From the NCBI RefSeq assembly GCF_028829235.1, contig NZ_JAIWJY010000001.1, positions 124,001-188,000 of the forward strand: 64,000 nucleotides of DNA. Direction: 5' to 3'. Numbering within the stretch: the first letter of the stretch is position 1; each line of letters starts with the position of its first letter. The notes beneath the pieces are model-generated. The model did no database searches, was not told the DNA's origin, and worked only from the letters and a program-made list of their open reading frames with translations. Origin of the DNA: Tenacibaculum larymnensis (GTDB lineage Bacteria; Bacteroidota; Bacteroidia; Flavobacteriales; Flavobacteriaceae). Shown here one piece after another: positions 54,775 to 63,536 of the stretch. A program made the translations under genes and the position numbers.

Positions 54775-57597
54775 ATGGCAGATCATAAACGACTTTTTTT
54801 ACTCGACGCATACGCTTTAATTTTTAGAGGATATTATGCCTTTATTAAAAATCCACGTATCAACTCTAAAGGATTAGACACTTCTGCAATTATGGGGTTT
54901 ACTAACTCTTTACTAGATGTAATAAAGCGTGAAAAGCCTGATTACCTAGCAGTATGTTTTGACAGAGGCGGAAGTGTAGATCGTGTTGAAGCTTTTGAAG
55001 ATTACAAAGCAAACCGACAAGAAACACCTGAAGCCATTCGTTTAGCTGTGCCCTATATTGAAAAAATATTAGAAGCCATGAACATTCCTGCCATTGTAAA
55101 AGAAGGGTATGAAGCTGATGATATTATAGGAACACTTGCTAAAAAAGCCGAAAAAGAAGGTCTTCACACCTATATGGTAACACCTGATAAAGATTTTGCT
55201 CAACTAGTTTCTGAACATATTTTTATGTACCGTCCGCCTCGTATGGGAAATGGTTACGAAAAATGGGGTGTTGAAGAAGTTAAAACAAAGTTTGGTGTTG
55301 AAGACCCATTGCAAGTAATTGATTTTTTAGGAATGATGGGTGATGCTGTTGATAATATTCCTGGTTTACCTGGTGTTGGTGAAAAAACAGCCAAAAAATT
55401 CATTGCTGCTTACGGAAGTATGGAAGGCTTATTTGAAAATATACATGAGCTAAAAGGAAAAATGAAAGAAAAGGTAGAAGCTAATCAAGAATTAGGTCTA
55501 CTTTCTAAAAAGCTAGCTACTATTATGCTAGATGTTCCTGTTGAATTAGAGTTGGATAAATTAGTTTTTGAACAACCTAATATAGAAGCTACCAAAGAAA
55601 TTTTTACGGAGCTAGAGTTCCGTCGTTTAACAGAAAACTTCTTAAAAACATTTGCTCCTACTGAAGAAAGTACTACCACGACTGAAAAACCAAAAGCAAC
55701 AAAGGCTAGTGCAGCTGGACAGTTTGATTTATTTGCTGCTCCTGGTAGTGGAAGTGCCTCTAAAGACACAAATATCAACGGGTTTAAAACCATTGAAAAT
55801 ACTAATCACTTCTATCAATTAGTAGATACACCTCTTTCAAGAAAATTATTGTTAGAGAAATTAATGCAACAAAACTCTGTTTGTTTTGATACTGAAACTA
55901 CAGGATTAAAAGCCTTAGAAGTTGAGCTTGTTGGAATTGCATTTTCTTGGGAGGCTGGCAAAGGCTATTATGTTCCTTTTTCTGAAAACCAAAAAGAAAC
56001 AAAGACTATTCTAGAAGAGTTTCGATCATTTTTTGAAGCCGAAACTATTGAAAAAATTGGTCATAATTTAAAATACGACATTAAAGTACTGTCAAACTAC
56101 AACATGCCTGTACAAGGTAAATTGTTTGACACCATGATTGCGCATTACCTTATCAATCCAGATATGCGTCATAATATGGATGTACTTGCAGAAACATACT
56201 TAAACTATCAACCACAACCTATTACAGAGTTGATTGGTAAAAAAGGTAAAAATCAACTTTCAATGCGACAAGTTGAACTACCTAAACAAACTGAATATGC
56301 TGTTGAAGATGCTGATATTACTTATCAATTAAAAGAGCACTTTTCTAAAGAACTAGAAAGTGGTAATGTTACCAAGTTATTTAACGAAGTAGAAACTCCG
56401 TTAGTTTCTGTATTAACAGCTATGGAAATTGAAGGTATTAATTTAGATGTCGACTTCTTAAAAACTCTTTCTGAAGCATTATCTAAAGATATTTCTCAAC
56501 TTGAACAAAATATATACGAACAAGCTGGTGAAGAATTTAATATTGCATCACCAAAGCAATTAGGACCTATTCTATTTGACAAGTTAAAGTTGGTTGACAA
56601 ACCTAAGAAAACCAAAACGGGGCAATATTCTACTGCGGAAGATGTGCTTTCTTACTTAGCTAAAGACCACCAAATTGTTGCAGATATTTTAAAATATCGT
56701 CAGTATAAAAAATTACAAAGTACCTATGTTGATGCGCTTCCTAACGAAATCAATCCAAAAACAGGAAGAATACACACTGTATATGCTCAAGCTGTTGCTG
56801 CTACTGGGCGTTTAAGTTCTAACAACCCGAACTTGCAGAACATTCCTATTCGTACTAAGCGCGGACAGGAAGTGCGTAAAGCATTTATTCCAAGAGATGA
56901 AAATTATGTGTTGTTAGCAGCAGATTACAGTCAGATAGAATTACGAATCATTGCTGCTTTAAGTGAAGAAGAAACCATGATTAAGGCATTTAAAGATGGT
57001 GAAGATATTCACGCTTCTACTGCTGCAAAAGTATTCAACGTTCCTATTGAAGAGGTAACTCGTGAGCAACGTAGCAATGCTAAAACGGTAAACTTTGGAA
57101 TTATTTATGGGGTTTCTGCCTTCGGATTAAGTAATCAAACCGATTTATCTCGTAAAGAATCAAAAGAATTAATTGACACCTATTATGCAACCTATCCGAA
57201 ACTAAGAAATTATATTTCTAAACAAGTAGATTTTGCTCGTGAACACGGATATGTAGAAACTGTATTACATCGTCGTCGTTATTTAAAAGACATTAATTCT
57301 CGTAACGCTATTGTTCGTGGTGCTGCGGAAAGAAATGCCGTAAACGCGCCTATTCAAGGTTCTGCTGCCGATATCATTAAACTTGCCATGATTAACATTT
57401 ACAAGCGATTTGAGCAAGAAAATTTTAAGTCGAAAATGTTATTACAGGTACACGATGAATTGGTATTTGATGCACATAAAGATGAAGTAGACATCATTAA
57501 ACCTATTATTAAGCAAGAAATGGAAAACGCTTTTAAAATGAGTGTTCCGTTAGATGTTGAAATAGATACAGGAACTAATTGGTTAGAAGCGCATTAA
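54775..57597 (+). CDS. polA: DNA polymerase I
   Basis: Fills gaps and removes RNA primers in replication and repair. 940 residues in the usual three parts: 5'-3' exonuclease (about 1-300, LFLLDAYALIFRGYYAF, EADDIIGTLA, GDAVDNIPGLPGVGEKTA), 3'-5' exonuclease (about 345-540), and polymerase (about 560-940; RTKRGQEVRKAF, ADYSQIELRIIAAL, KTVNFGIIYG, and LLQVHDELVFD). The proofreading site residues are kept (FDTETTGL, GHNLKYDIKVL, YAVEDADITYQL), so proofreading is probably active. It overlaps the convergent WYL regulator gene by four bases. Confidence 0.97.
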   Translation: MADHKRLFLLDAYALIFRGYYAFIKNPRINSKGLDTSAIMGFTNSLLDVIKREKPDYLAVCFDRGGSVDRVEAFEDYKANRQETPEAIRLAVPYIEKILEAMNIPAIVKEGYEADDIIGTLAKKAEKEGLHTYMVTPDKDFAQLVSEHIFMYRPPRMGNGYEKWGVEEVKTKFGVEDPLQVIDFLGMMGDAVDNIPGLPGVGEKTAKKFIAAYGSMEGLFENIHELKGKMKEKVEANQELGLLSKKLATIMLDVPVELELDKLVFEQPNIEATKEIFTELEFRRLTENFLKTFAPTEESTTTTEKPKATKASAAGQFDLFAAPGSGSASKDTNINGFKTIENTNHFYQLVDTPLSRKLLLEKLMQQNSVCFDTETTGLKALEVELVGIAFSWEAGKGYYVPFSENQKETKTILEEFRSFFEAETIEKIGHNLKYDIKVLSNYNMPVQGKLFDTMIAHYLINPDMRHNMDVLAETYLNYQPQPITELIGKKGKNQLSMRQVELPKQTEYAVEDADITYQLKEHFSKELESGNVTKLFNEVETPLVSVLTAMEIEGINLDVDFLKTLSEALSKDISQLEQNIYEQAGEEFNIASPKQLGPILFDKLKLVDKPKKTKTGQYSTAEDVLSYLAKDHQIVADILKYRQYKKLQSTYVDALPNEINPKTGRIHTVYAQAVAATGRLSSNNPNLQNIPIRTKRGQEVRKAFIPRDENYVLLAADYSQIELRIIAALSEEETMIKAFKDGEDIHASTAAKVFNVPIEEVTREQRSNAKTVNFGIIYGVSAFGLSNQTDLSRKESKELIDTYYATYPKLRNYISKQVDFAREHGYVETVLHRRRYLKDINSRNAIVRGAAERNAVNAPIQGSAADIIKLAMINIYKRFEQENFKSKMLLQVHDELVFDAHKDEVDIIKPIIKQEMENAFKMSVPLDVEIDTGTNWLEAH

Positions 57598-58550
57598 AGT
57601 TTAGTAATTGCTTTCTCTAAAATCTCTTTTACCTGAAGTTTTAAACTTTCAGGTTCAATAATTTTAGCATAGTCAGAAAACACAATATACCATCTGGAAA
57701 AGCCGTGTTCAACATAGGAAGTCATAAATGTCATTTCTACTTGGTTTCCTTTCACTTTTTCAGAGACAAAACCATGTTGCATTTTACTATTGCTTATATA
57801 CCGTACCACACTTTTATCAACAGAAATAATAACTTTTGTTTTTGGTGTTTTTTCATATTGACTACGGTATTCATCTAACGTAATGTGTTCTCTAGTAAAA
57901 CTATGTTGAGTTGATTTTATAGCTAACATTCTATCGGTTCTAAATTGCCTGTAGTCACTTCTTAAATGGCAAAAAGCTAATACATACCAAAATCCTGATT
58001 CGTGATAAATACCCACAGGTTCCACAAAACGTTCAGAAGGTGCTTCTCTATTTAATGCTTGATATTTTAAAAATACCTGTCTTTTTTCAGCAATGCTTTC
58101 AAACAAGGTTTCAAGTGCATTTGGCAGACTATCATTAAACAATTTATTTGTAGGATCCACCAATATTTGTGATTCTAAGGCAGAAATCCAATCTTTTTCA
58201 CGACCACGCAACACTGATTTTAACTTCATCATAGCAGACTCATAGTAGTTTCCTAATGATTTGTCTACAAACTTCTGCATTAGTTTTTCGGCAGCCACAA
58301 AACTTCCTACTTCTTCTCTAGTAAACATAACAGGAGGCAAACGGTATCCTTCCATAATAGAATAACCAACTCCTGCCTCACTTATAATGGGTACTCCCGA
58401 AGCTTCAAGTGTTCGTATATCACGATAAATAGTACGTAAACTTACTTGAAATCTATCAGCTAATTCTTGTGCTTTTACAATACGTTTGGATTGTAACTGA
58501 ATAAGGATGGCTACAATTCTATCAAACCGTTTTACCGTGTCTAAACTCAT
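57594..58550 (-). CDS. WYL-domain transcriptional regulator (YafY type)
   Basis: A 318-residue regulator from MSLDTVKRFDRIVA, the standard start for this group. The N-terminal winged helix-turn-helix (about 1-65) has LADRFQVSLRTIYRDIRTLEASGVPI, and the WYL domain (about 140-230) has FWYVLAFCHLRSDYRQFRTDRM. A longer frame to 58679 was rejected because the extra 43 residues are low quality and a TAnnTTTG box sits at 58570-58577. It is divergent from a DinB-fold gene, and twin palindromes between them are its likely binding sites. Confidence 0.93.
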   Translation of the reverse strand: MSLDTVKRFDRIVAILIQLQSKRIVKAQELADRFQVSLRTIYRDIRTLEASGVPIISEAGVGYSIMEGYRLPPVMFTREEVGSFVAAEKLMQKFVDKSLGNYYESAMMKLKSVLRGREKDWISALESQILVDPTNKLFNDSLPNALETLFESIAEKRQVFLKYQALNREAPSERFVEPVGIYHESGFWYVLAFCHLRSDYRQFRTDRMLAIKSTQHSFTREHITLDEYRSQYEKTPKTKVIISVDKSVVRYISNSKMQHGFVSEKVKGNQVEMTFMTSYVEHGFSRWYIVFSDYAKIIEPESLKLQVKEILEKAITKL

Positions 58551-58569
58551 AATGCTATAACATATTTCC

Positions 58570-58577
58570 CAAAGATA
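58570..58577 (-). promoter_or_regulatory. TAnnTTTG -7 box of the WYL regulator gene
   Basis: Minus-strand reading is TATCTTTG, 20 bases from the start at 58550. Confidence 0.55.
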
Positions 58578-58662
58578 GGATTTCAGGCTGAAGTATTTTT
58601 TAAATTTTAGCTTCAACATAATAACTCTACTTCTCATGATACACAAATAAACATACAGTAAG

Positions 58663-58678
58663 TGACAACTGCTTGTCA
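58663..58678. promoter_or_regulatory. Palindromic site 1, TGACA-N6-TGTCA
   Basis: Inverted repeat with arms TGACA (58663-58667) and TGTCA (58674-58678), six bases apart. The same arms and spacing occur again 47 bases downstream. Likely bound by the WYL regulator. Confidence 0.65.
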
Positions 58679-58709
58679 ATAGATATTTTTAAACTTTATT
58701 TTTTCCTAC

Positions 58710-58725
58710 TGACATAATGCTGTCA
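58710..58725. promoter_or_regulatory. Palindromic site 2, TGACA-N6-TGTCA
   Basis: Second copy of the TGACA-N6-TGTCA repeat (arms 58710-58714 and 58721-58725). It ends 11 bases before the -7 box at 58737, thus within the -33 region of the DinB operon promoter, where a bound protein could block or recruit RNA polymerase. Confidence 0.65.
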
Positions 58726-58736
58726 CTACCCCATAT

Positions 58737-58744
58737 TAATTTTG
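58737..58744 (+). promoter_or_regulatory. TAnnTTTG -7 box of the DinB operon
   Basis: Reads TAATTTTG, 25 bases before the ATG at 58770. Confidence 0.55.
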
Positions 58745-58769
58745 GTTTCAAATAATAAAAATTACAATT

Positions 58770-59261
58770 ATGGAATCAACAACAAGCACATTATTAGAAC
58801 AAGTAATTACACCATCTGATTTATTAACTCATTGGCAAGGGCACAGAGGTTTAACCCGAAGAACTATTGAAGCTTTTCCTGAAGAAGCCTTCTTTAATTA
58901 TTCTATAGGCGGGATGCGTACTTTTGCTGATATGGTAATGGAGCTTTTAGGTATAGCAGCTCCAGGTATTAAAGAAATTGCTACAGGAGAAATTCAGGAA
59001 TTAATTGAAAAGGTTGACCACGGTAACAAAAAAGCAAAAATTCTTGAACTTTGGGATAAAGCTACTGATGAAATAAACACCTATTGGGCACAAATTAAAC
59101 CAGAGCAGTTTCAACAAAACATTAAAATTTTTGGTCAATTTGAAGGTACGGTTTGGTCATCAATATTCTATTTTATTGATAATGAAATCCATCATCGAGG
59201 ACAAGCGTATGTTTATTTACGTGCTTTAGGTATTGAACCTCCATATTTTTATGAACGTTAA
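58770..59261 (+). CDS. DinB-family protein, probable WYL-regulator target
   Basis: A 163-residue DinB-superfamily four-helix protein with a His triad: LLTHWQGHRGLTRRTIE, and NEIHHRGQAYVYLRALG near the end, the usual second motif (HHRGQ). It has GIAAPGIKEIATGEI between. Possible thiol transferase or metal-dependent hydrolase; substrate unknown. It heads a two-gene operon with the 72-residue gene after 15 bases and is divergent from the WYL regulator. Confidence 0.88.
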   Translation: MESTTSTLLEQVITPSDLLTHWQGHRGLTRRTIEAFPEEAFFNYSIGGMRTFADMVMELLGIAAPGIKEIATGEIQELIEKVDHGNKKAKILELWDKATDEINTYWAQIKPEQFQQNIKIFGQFEGTVWSSIFYFIDNEIHHRGQAYVYLRALGIEPPYFYER

Positions 59262-59276
59262 TAAAAAGCACCTAAA

Positions 59277-59495
59277 ATGAAAACAGTTTTGGTATTTAAA
59301 ACATCAGTTACAAAAAACAAAGAAATTAAAATTGTTCAACCTACTTTAAATCGTTTGATTACCAAAAATGACCGCTGGAATTTTGACTTAGAAGATTGTG
59401 ATAATATCCTTCGAGTAGAGACTCAAATGGTTAAAGCTGATGACGTTTTAAAAGCAATACAACATCATGGTTTTTATTGTGAAGAATTGTTGTAA
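59277..59495 (+). CDS. Small HMA-like-fold protein without metal cysteines
   Basis: A 72-residue protein with the beta-alpha-beta-beta-alpha-beta layout of heavy-metal-associated domains (MKTVLVFKTSV, helix VQPTLNRLI, WNFDLEDCDNILRVE, helix ADDVLKAIQHHGF). The CxxC metal motif is missing, so it is likely not a copper chaperone. It sits 15 bases after the DinB-fold gene, so they are cotranscribed and may act together. Function unknown. Confidence 0.72.
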   Translation: MKTVLVFKTSVTKNKEIKIVQPTLNRLITKNDRWNFDLEDCDNILRVETQMVKADDVLKAIQHHGFYCEELL

Positions 59496-59519
59496 AAACA
59501 ATAAAGTATAATGTAACAA

Positions 59520-59565
59520 GAAACCGAATAGAGAAGCAATTAGTTTCTGTATTCGGTTTCTTTAT
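59520..59565. terminator. Terminator after the DinB operon
   Basis: A stem of 15 out of 16 paired positions (59520-59535 with 59545-59560, outer arm GAAACCGAATA) with a T-rich tail, between convergent genes. Confidence 0.75.
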
Positions 59566-59584
59566 TCTTTCAAGATGATATTAT

Positions 59585-61183
59585 CTACTTAATTACAAAT
59601 GTTTCATTTTCTACCACCCAGTTAGCCCTTAATTTAAATATTGTTCCATAATAGATGATTTTCTCTGGTTGTTTTCTTAATAAGAAATCTCCAGTATCCC
59701 ACATACGGTTGTTATTTTCATCAACTATCGCTCTAACACTATATTCTTTAGGTTCTAATAGTGTAAATTCTATTTTTTTAGACGAAGTAATATATCTTTT
59801 TTCTAATACCTTATCTTGGCTTAATAGTTCAATAATAACCGGAGATTCTGTTTCTTTTTTAACATCTAATACAATACTTCCATAATCTTCTACTGTTCGT
59901 GTCGAAAACTTATAATCTAACGTATCGTTTGTAGTTTCATAAATATCAGTTATCCCTTCTGGTAACCCTTTAAAAATATAACCGTATTTGGGTTTCTTTT
60001 CAAACAATACTGCTATCTTATTAATTGATTTTTTTTTCAATTCAAAAGGTACATCAACAGTATCTTTATCAATTAATGAGAATTTAGATTTATCAAAAGA
60101 AACAATTGGGTTGTTTGTTTTGATAAACATTGTATCTTTTAAATTCAGGTTTCCACTTACACTAGATGACACAGATAAAGAATCGATTTTCTTTTTTCTT
60201 AAAAACACTGTAACAGTATCTTTAAAATTCTCATTATTCACTATAAAATTCAATGAATCTCTTTCTATAGGCGTGTACCAATAATTTAGAGTGTCTTTAT
60301 CTTTTTCAAACTGAGTAAACGACTTAAAATCTTGTGGAACCTCTGACAACAATTCAATATTCATATTTTTCTGCCTACCTTCAAAACCAAACTGAATTTT
60401 CCCTTTCGTTACCTCTTTTCCTCTTTTAAACTCATATGTCTGAATTTCTTTAAAGAAACGGACAGGCTTACTTATTAAAGTATCTTGAGGTAACGTAATT
60501 GTATCTACTACAAACCCAATTTTATCTGTTCTACTATTAAAAATATAATCGTTTGATGGTTCTTTTAACGCTAACATTAAATATTTTCCTTCACGTAAAT
60601 TACTAAACTCAAAATTTGTAGAATCTAATGTACTTGTTACATAATTTGGCTTTTGTTTGAAAATAATAGAATCGTTGTATGTACTATCAAGCTTATACAA
60701 CAAAACACTTACTTCTTTCACCTCTTTCTTATCAAAAGCATCAGCTACCGCACCTTTAATTCTCAAAGAATCAATATAATCTCCCGTTGAAAACACGTAT
60801 TTAAAACTCTCTAACTTATTGTTTTCATTGTTATCTTGAACTGCGTTTCCAAAATTAAAGGTATAAGTAGTGTTCGGTTGTAATGTGTCTAATATTTTAA
60901 TATTTATATACTTGCTTGGTGTTCCTTGAGGTGTAATTAATGGTGGATTTTTCATTGGCGGAGAAACTACCAATTGTTTTTGTAAGTCTTTTAAAACAAT
61001 ATATTCATCAAAATAAATACGAATGTTATCATCATCAAAATGAATAGTTTCATAAGGAGGATTTGCAGTAACCATTATTGGTGCAGTTTCATCTTTTGGA
61101 CCGCCTTCTGGTCGTCCCTTACGTGCACAACTACTTATTAAAAAAGCGAAAAGAGTTACTAAAATAAAGTGTTTATTTTTCAC
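59585..61183 (-). CDS. Big_5 Ig-like-domain lipoprotein
   Basis: A 532-residue surface or periplasmic lipoprotein: signal MKNKHFILVTLFAFLISSC with lipobox Cys19, followed by ARKGRPEGGPKDETAP, a start seen often in Bacteroidota. An Ig-like (Big_5) domain lies at about 33-135 (IRIYFDEYIVLKDL, LQPNTTYTFNFG, FSTG), then beta-rich domains to the end with ENNNRMWDTGDF, as in carboxypeptidase-regulatory-like modules. Likely structural or binding role at the envelope; no enzyme site visible. Confidence 0.85.
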   Translation of the reverse strand: MKNKHFILVTLFAFLISSCARKGRPEGGPKDETAPIMVTANPPYETIHFDDDNIRIYFDEYIVLKDLQKQLVVSPPMKNPPLITPQGTPSKYINIKILDTLQPNTTYTFNFGNAVQDNNENNKLESFKYVFSTGDYIDSLRIKGAVADAFDKKEVKEVSVLLYKLDSTYNDSIIFKQKPNYVTSTLDSTNFEFSNLREGKYLMLALKEPSNDYIFNSRTDKIGFVVDTITLPQDTLISKPVRFFKEIQTYEFKRGKEVTKGKIQFGFEGRQKNMNIELLSEVPQDFKSFTQFEKDKDTLNYWYTPIERDSLNFIVNNENFKDTVTVFLRKKKIDSLSVSSSVSGNLNLKDTMFIKTNNPIVSFDKSKFSLIDKDTVDVPFELKKKSINKIAVLFEKKPKYGYIFKGLPEGITDIYETTNDTLDYKFSTRTVEDYGSIVLDVKKETESPVIIELLSQDKVLEKRYITSSKKIEFTLLEPKEYSVRAIVDENNNRMWDTGDFLLRKQPEKIIYYGTIFKLRANWVVENETFVIK

Positions 61184-61208
61184 AAATTAATGGTTTAAAA
61201 TCCATTTT

Positions 61209-61216
61209 CAAAAGTA
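61209..61216 (-). promoter_or_regulatory. TAnnTTTG -7 box of the Ig-like lipoprotein gene
   Basis: Minus-strand reading is TACTTTTG, 26 bases from the start at 61183. Confidence 0.45.
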
Positions 61217-61237
61217 GTAAATTAAGATGGAATGGTA

Positions 61238-61930
61238 TTAGTCTTTTTGTGTATAAGCCATTGTCGCTACACTTATAGTTATGTTTTGCGTTTTTAAAAG
61301 TTCGTTTGCACATGCTTCTAATGTTGCTCCTGTAGTAATAACATCATCAATAAGCAAGACGTGCTTGTTTTCAAAAAAAGCAGTATCAACAAGTTTAAAC
61401 TTTGTTTTATTATTAGAAAATCGTTCGAATCGTTGTTTTAGAGTTTGTGTTTTGTTTTTAGAAGTTCTAATTAGAATATCTGATTTATACTCAATATTCA
61501 AAATATCGCTCAATCGTTCACCAAACATAGTTACTTGATTATACCCTCTCTTTTTAAACTTTTTTGAATGTAGTGGCACAGGAATAATGTAATCTACATC
61601 CACAAAAATATTTGATTTCTTTAATTTTTCCCCAAACCAGTCTGCTATAAATATTCCTATTTCTGGTTGGTTTTTATATTTTAACTGATGAATAAGTTTT
61701 TGGGTTACTCCTTTCTTTCTATAAAAAAGAAAAGAACGTACAGCTTGTACTGGCACTTTTCCATAAAAACTTGACATTAATGTAACATTTGTATGCTTAT
61801 TATCGTCTATAATTGGTAAGTCGTTTATACAAATAGTACATACGAATGTTTCATTTTGTAACAACGTCTTTTCACAGTTAGCACATAAATTGGGATAGAA
61901 TAAATAGAATATCTCTTTTAAAAATTGCAT
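61238..61930 (-). CDS. comF: ComF-family phosphoribosyltransferase-fold protein
   Basis: A 230-residue protein of the ComF/GntX group, linked in other bacteria with DNA uptake. The N-terminal zinc-finger-like part has CANCEKTLL and CTIC (two CxxC), then KLIHQLKYKNQPEIG and the PRTase signature VLLIDDVITTGATLEACANELL. VPLHSKKFKKRGYNQ is also typical. It probably works in the cytoplasm in DNA processing during uptake. No other com gene is adjacent. Confidence 0.92.
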   Translation of the reverse strand: MQFLKEIFYLFYPNLCANCEKTLLQNETFVCTICINDLPIIDDNKHTNVTLMSSFYGKVPVQAVRSFLFYRKKGVTQKLIHQLKYKNQPEIGIFIADWFGEKLKKSNIFVDVDYIIPVPLHSKKFKKRGYNQVTMFGERLSDILNIEYKSDILIRTSKNKTQTLKQRFERFSNNKTKFKLVDTAFFENKHVLLIDDVITTGATLEACANELLKTQNITISVATMAYTQKD

Positions 61931-61982
61931 CTTTACAAGCCTTTTTTAACAGAAAGATACAAAAAACAACAAAAGTTATATT

Positions 61983-62543
61983 TTGAGTAAAAAGTTTAAT
62001 TTTTTCAAAGAAGCCGTAAAAAACTACAAAACATCTGGTACTGTAGTACCTAGCTCTAGATACTTAGCAAATAAGATGCTAAAAGAAATTGATTTTAAAA
62101 CTGCTGAAGTCATTGTAGAACTAGGACCTGGAAATGGAGCCATTACACAGTATATTTTAAAGAAGCTTCACCCCAACACTATATTAATATGTTTTGAAAT
62201 AAATGATGCTTTTTACAAAGAGCTAAAAAAAATAAAACATCCACAATTGGTTGTTTTAAAAGCCTCTGCTGAAAACATAAAGTTTGAAATAGAAAAGTTA
62301 GGATATTCAAAGGCAGACTATATAGTTTCTAGCTTGCCCTTAACTATAATTCCTAAAGAAATATCACACTCTATCTTAACAAAAAGCTATAGTTTTTTGA
62401 CTACCACTGGGCTTTTTATTCAATATCAATATAGTTTAACTTACTACAAAAAACTAAAAGAAGTATTTGGTAATGCTATCGATTTAAGCTTTGAGCCTCT
62501 AAATTTTCCTCCTGCTTTTATTTACAAATGTGTTAAAAAATAA
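61983..62543 (+). CDS. Small SAM-dependent methyltransferase, PmtA-like
   Basis: A 186-residue class I methyltransferase: FFKEAVKNYKTSGTVVPSSRYLANKML at the start resembles phospholipid N-methyltransferases (PmtA), and VIVELGPGNGAITQYIL is the SAM-binding motif I, with CFEINDAF as motif II and DYIVSSLPLTIIP as motif IV. The start is TTG at 61983, because the next ATG (residue 29) would cut off the conserved PSSR region. Phosphatidylethanolamine methylation is possible but unproven. Confidence 0.8.
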   Translation: MSKKFNFFKEAVKNYKTSGTVVPSSRYLANKMLKEIDFKTAEVIVELGPGNGAITQYILKKLHPNTILICFEINDAFYKELKKIKHPQLVVLKASAENIKFEIEKLGYSKADYIVSSLPLTIIPKEISHSILTKSYSFLTTTGLFIQYQYSLTYYKKLKEVFGNAIDLSFEPLNFPPAFIYKCVKK

Positions 62544-62587
62544 ATAGTATATTAGCACGGAGCATAACCCTCATTATAACCCCTTAA

Positions 62588-63490
62588 ATGATGCCTGCCT
62601 CAAAAATAAAAAACAACGGCTTCATTGCCTTTTTAATTTTACTAATACTTGTTATTGGATTTTTATCCTACGAAAATGCTAGAGATTACTCTGAGCTTAA
62701 AGCTGTTTTTGAGCTTGAAAAAAAGGAGTTAGAAAACGAGTTAACAAATATTATTGAAGATTATGAAGAAACAAATTATAAGAAAAGTGAATATTCATTA
62801 AAACTAAAAGATGAGATTCATAAAGTAATCCAACTTAGAGATTCTGTTAAAAACTTAAAGGAAGTAGATTATAAGTTTATTAGATACTACAGAAAAAGAA
62901 CAGGAATACTTATTGAAGAAAACGAAAAACTTTTCACTCAATTAAATCATCTTAATACAATTAACAACGAATTAATTACAAAAAACGATAGTGTTCAAGA
63001 AGCTTTATTAGTAAAAGAAAAACAAAATGCTAAACTTACTAGCATAAACCGTTTTTTAAGTAAAGAAAAGCAAGACTTAAAGAAAAAAATAGCCACTGCT
63101 GAAGTTATTGAAATATCTACCATAAAGGCAGAGGCTATGAAAAAGAAAAGAAATGGGAAATTTACCTCAACAACAAGATCTAATAAGGTAAATGCATTTA
63201 AAATAGAATTCGATTTACTAGAAAACAAAGTGGCCTCCCCTGGTCCTAAAAAAGTTTATATTCAAGTAATGGATACAAATAAAAAAGTTATTACCCCATT
63301 TAAAGAAGTAAGTTTGCAGAACAATAAAAAAATATGGTGTAGTGATATTTTAACTGCCGAATATAATAACAAACAGTTATCTATGATTTCTTTTGTTAAT
63401 GTAGATGGCGAAATTGGTGCTGGAATCTATCATATTAATACATTTGTAAACGGTATTCAGGCCGGTAATAAATCCCTAGCACTAAAATAA
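62588..63490 (+). CDS. TM/coiled-coil protein of unknown function, copy 1
   Basis: A 300-residue protein with one N-terminal span (GFIAFLILLILVIGFLSYE), a long charged coiled coil (about 30-180, e.g. ELEKKELENELTNIIEDYEE) and a C-terminal beta-rich domain (about 195-300, VYIQVMDTNKKVITPF, GIYHINTFVNGIQAG). It resembles Flavobacteriia proteins sometimes given names such as chromosome partitioning protein; nothing here shows that role. The start may be M1 or M2. A paralogue follows 46 bases downstream. Confidence 0.78.
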   Translation: MMPASKIKNNGFIAFLILLILVIGFLSYENARDYSELKAVFELEKKELENELTNIIEDYEETNYKKSEYSLKLKDEIHKVIQLRDSVKNLKEVDYKFIRYYRKRTGILIEENEKLFTQLNHLNTINNELITKNDSVQEALLVKEKQNAKLTSINRFLSKEKQDLKKKIATAEVIEISTIKAEAMKKKRNGKFTSTTRSNKVNAFKIEFDLLENKVASPGPKKVYIQVMDTNKKVITPFKEVSLQNNKKIWCSDILTAEYNNKQLSMISFVNVDGEIGAGIYHINTFVNGIQAGNKSLALK

Positions 63491-63536
63491 CCCCCTTAAA
63501 TTAATAAAACTTAATATAAATCAATCCCCCTAAACC

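Noticed and set aside
58551..58679. 43-residue N-terminal extension of the WYL regulator
   Set aside because: The extension is unlike the family and would cross a -7 box (58570-58577) and an operator-like palindrome.
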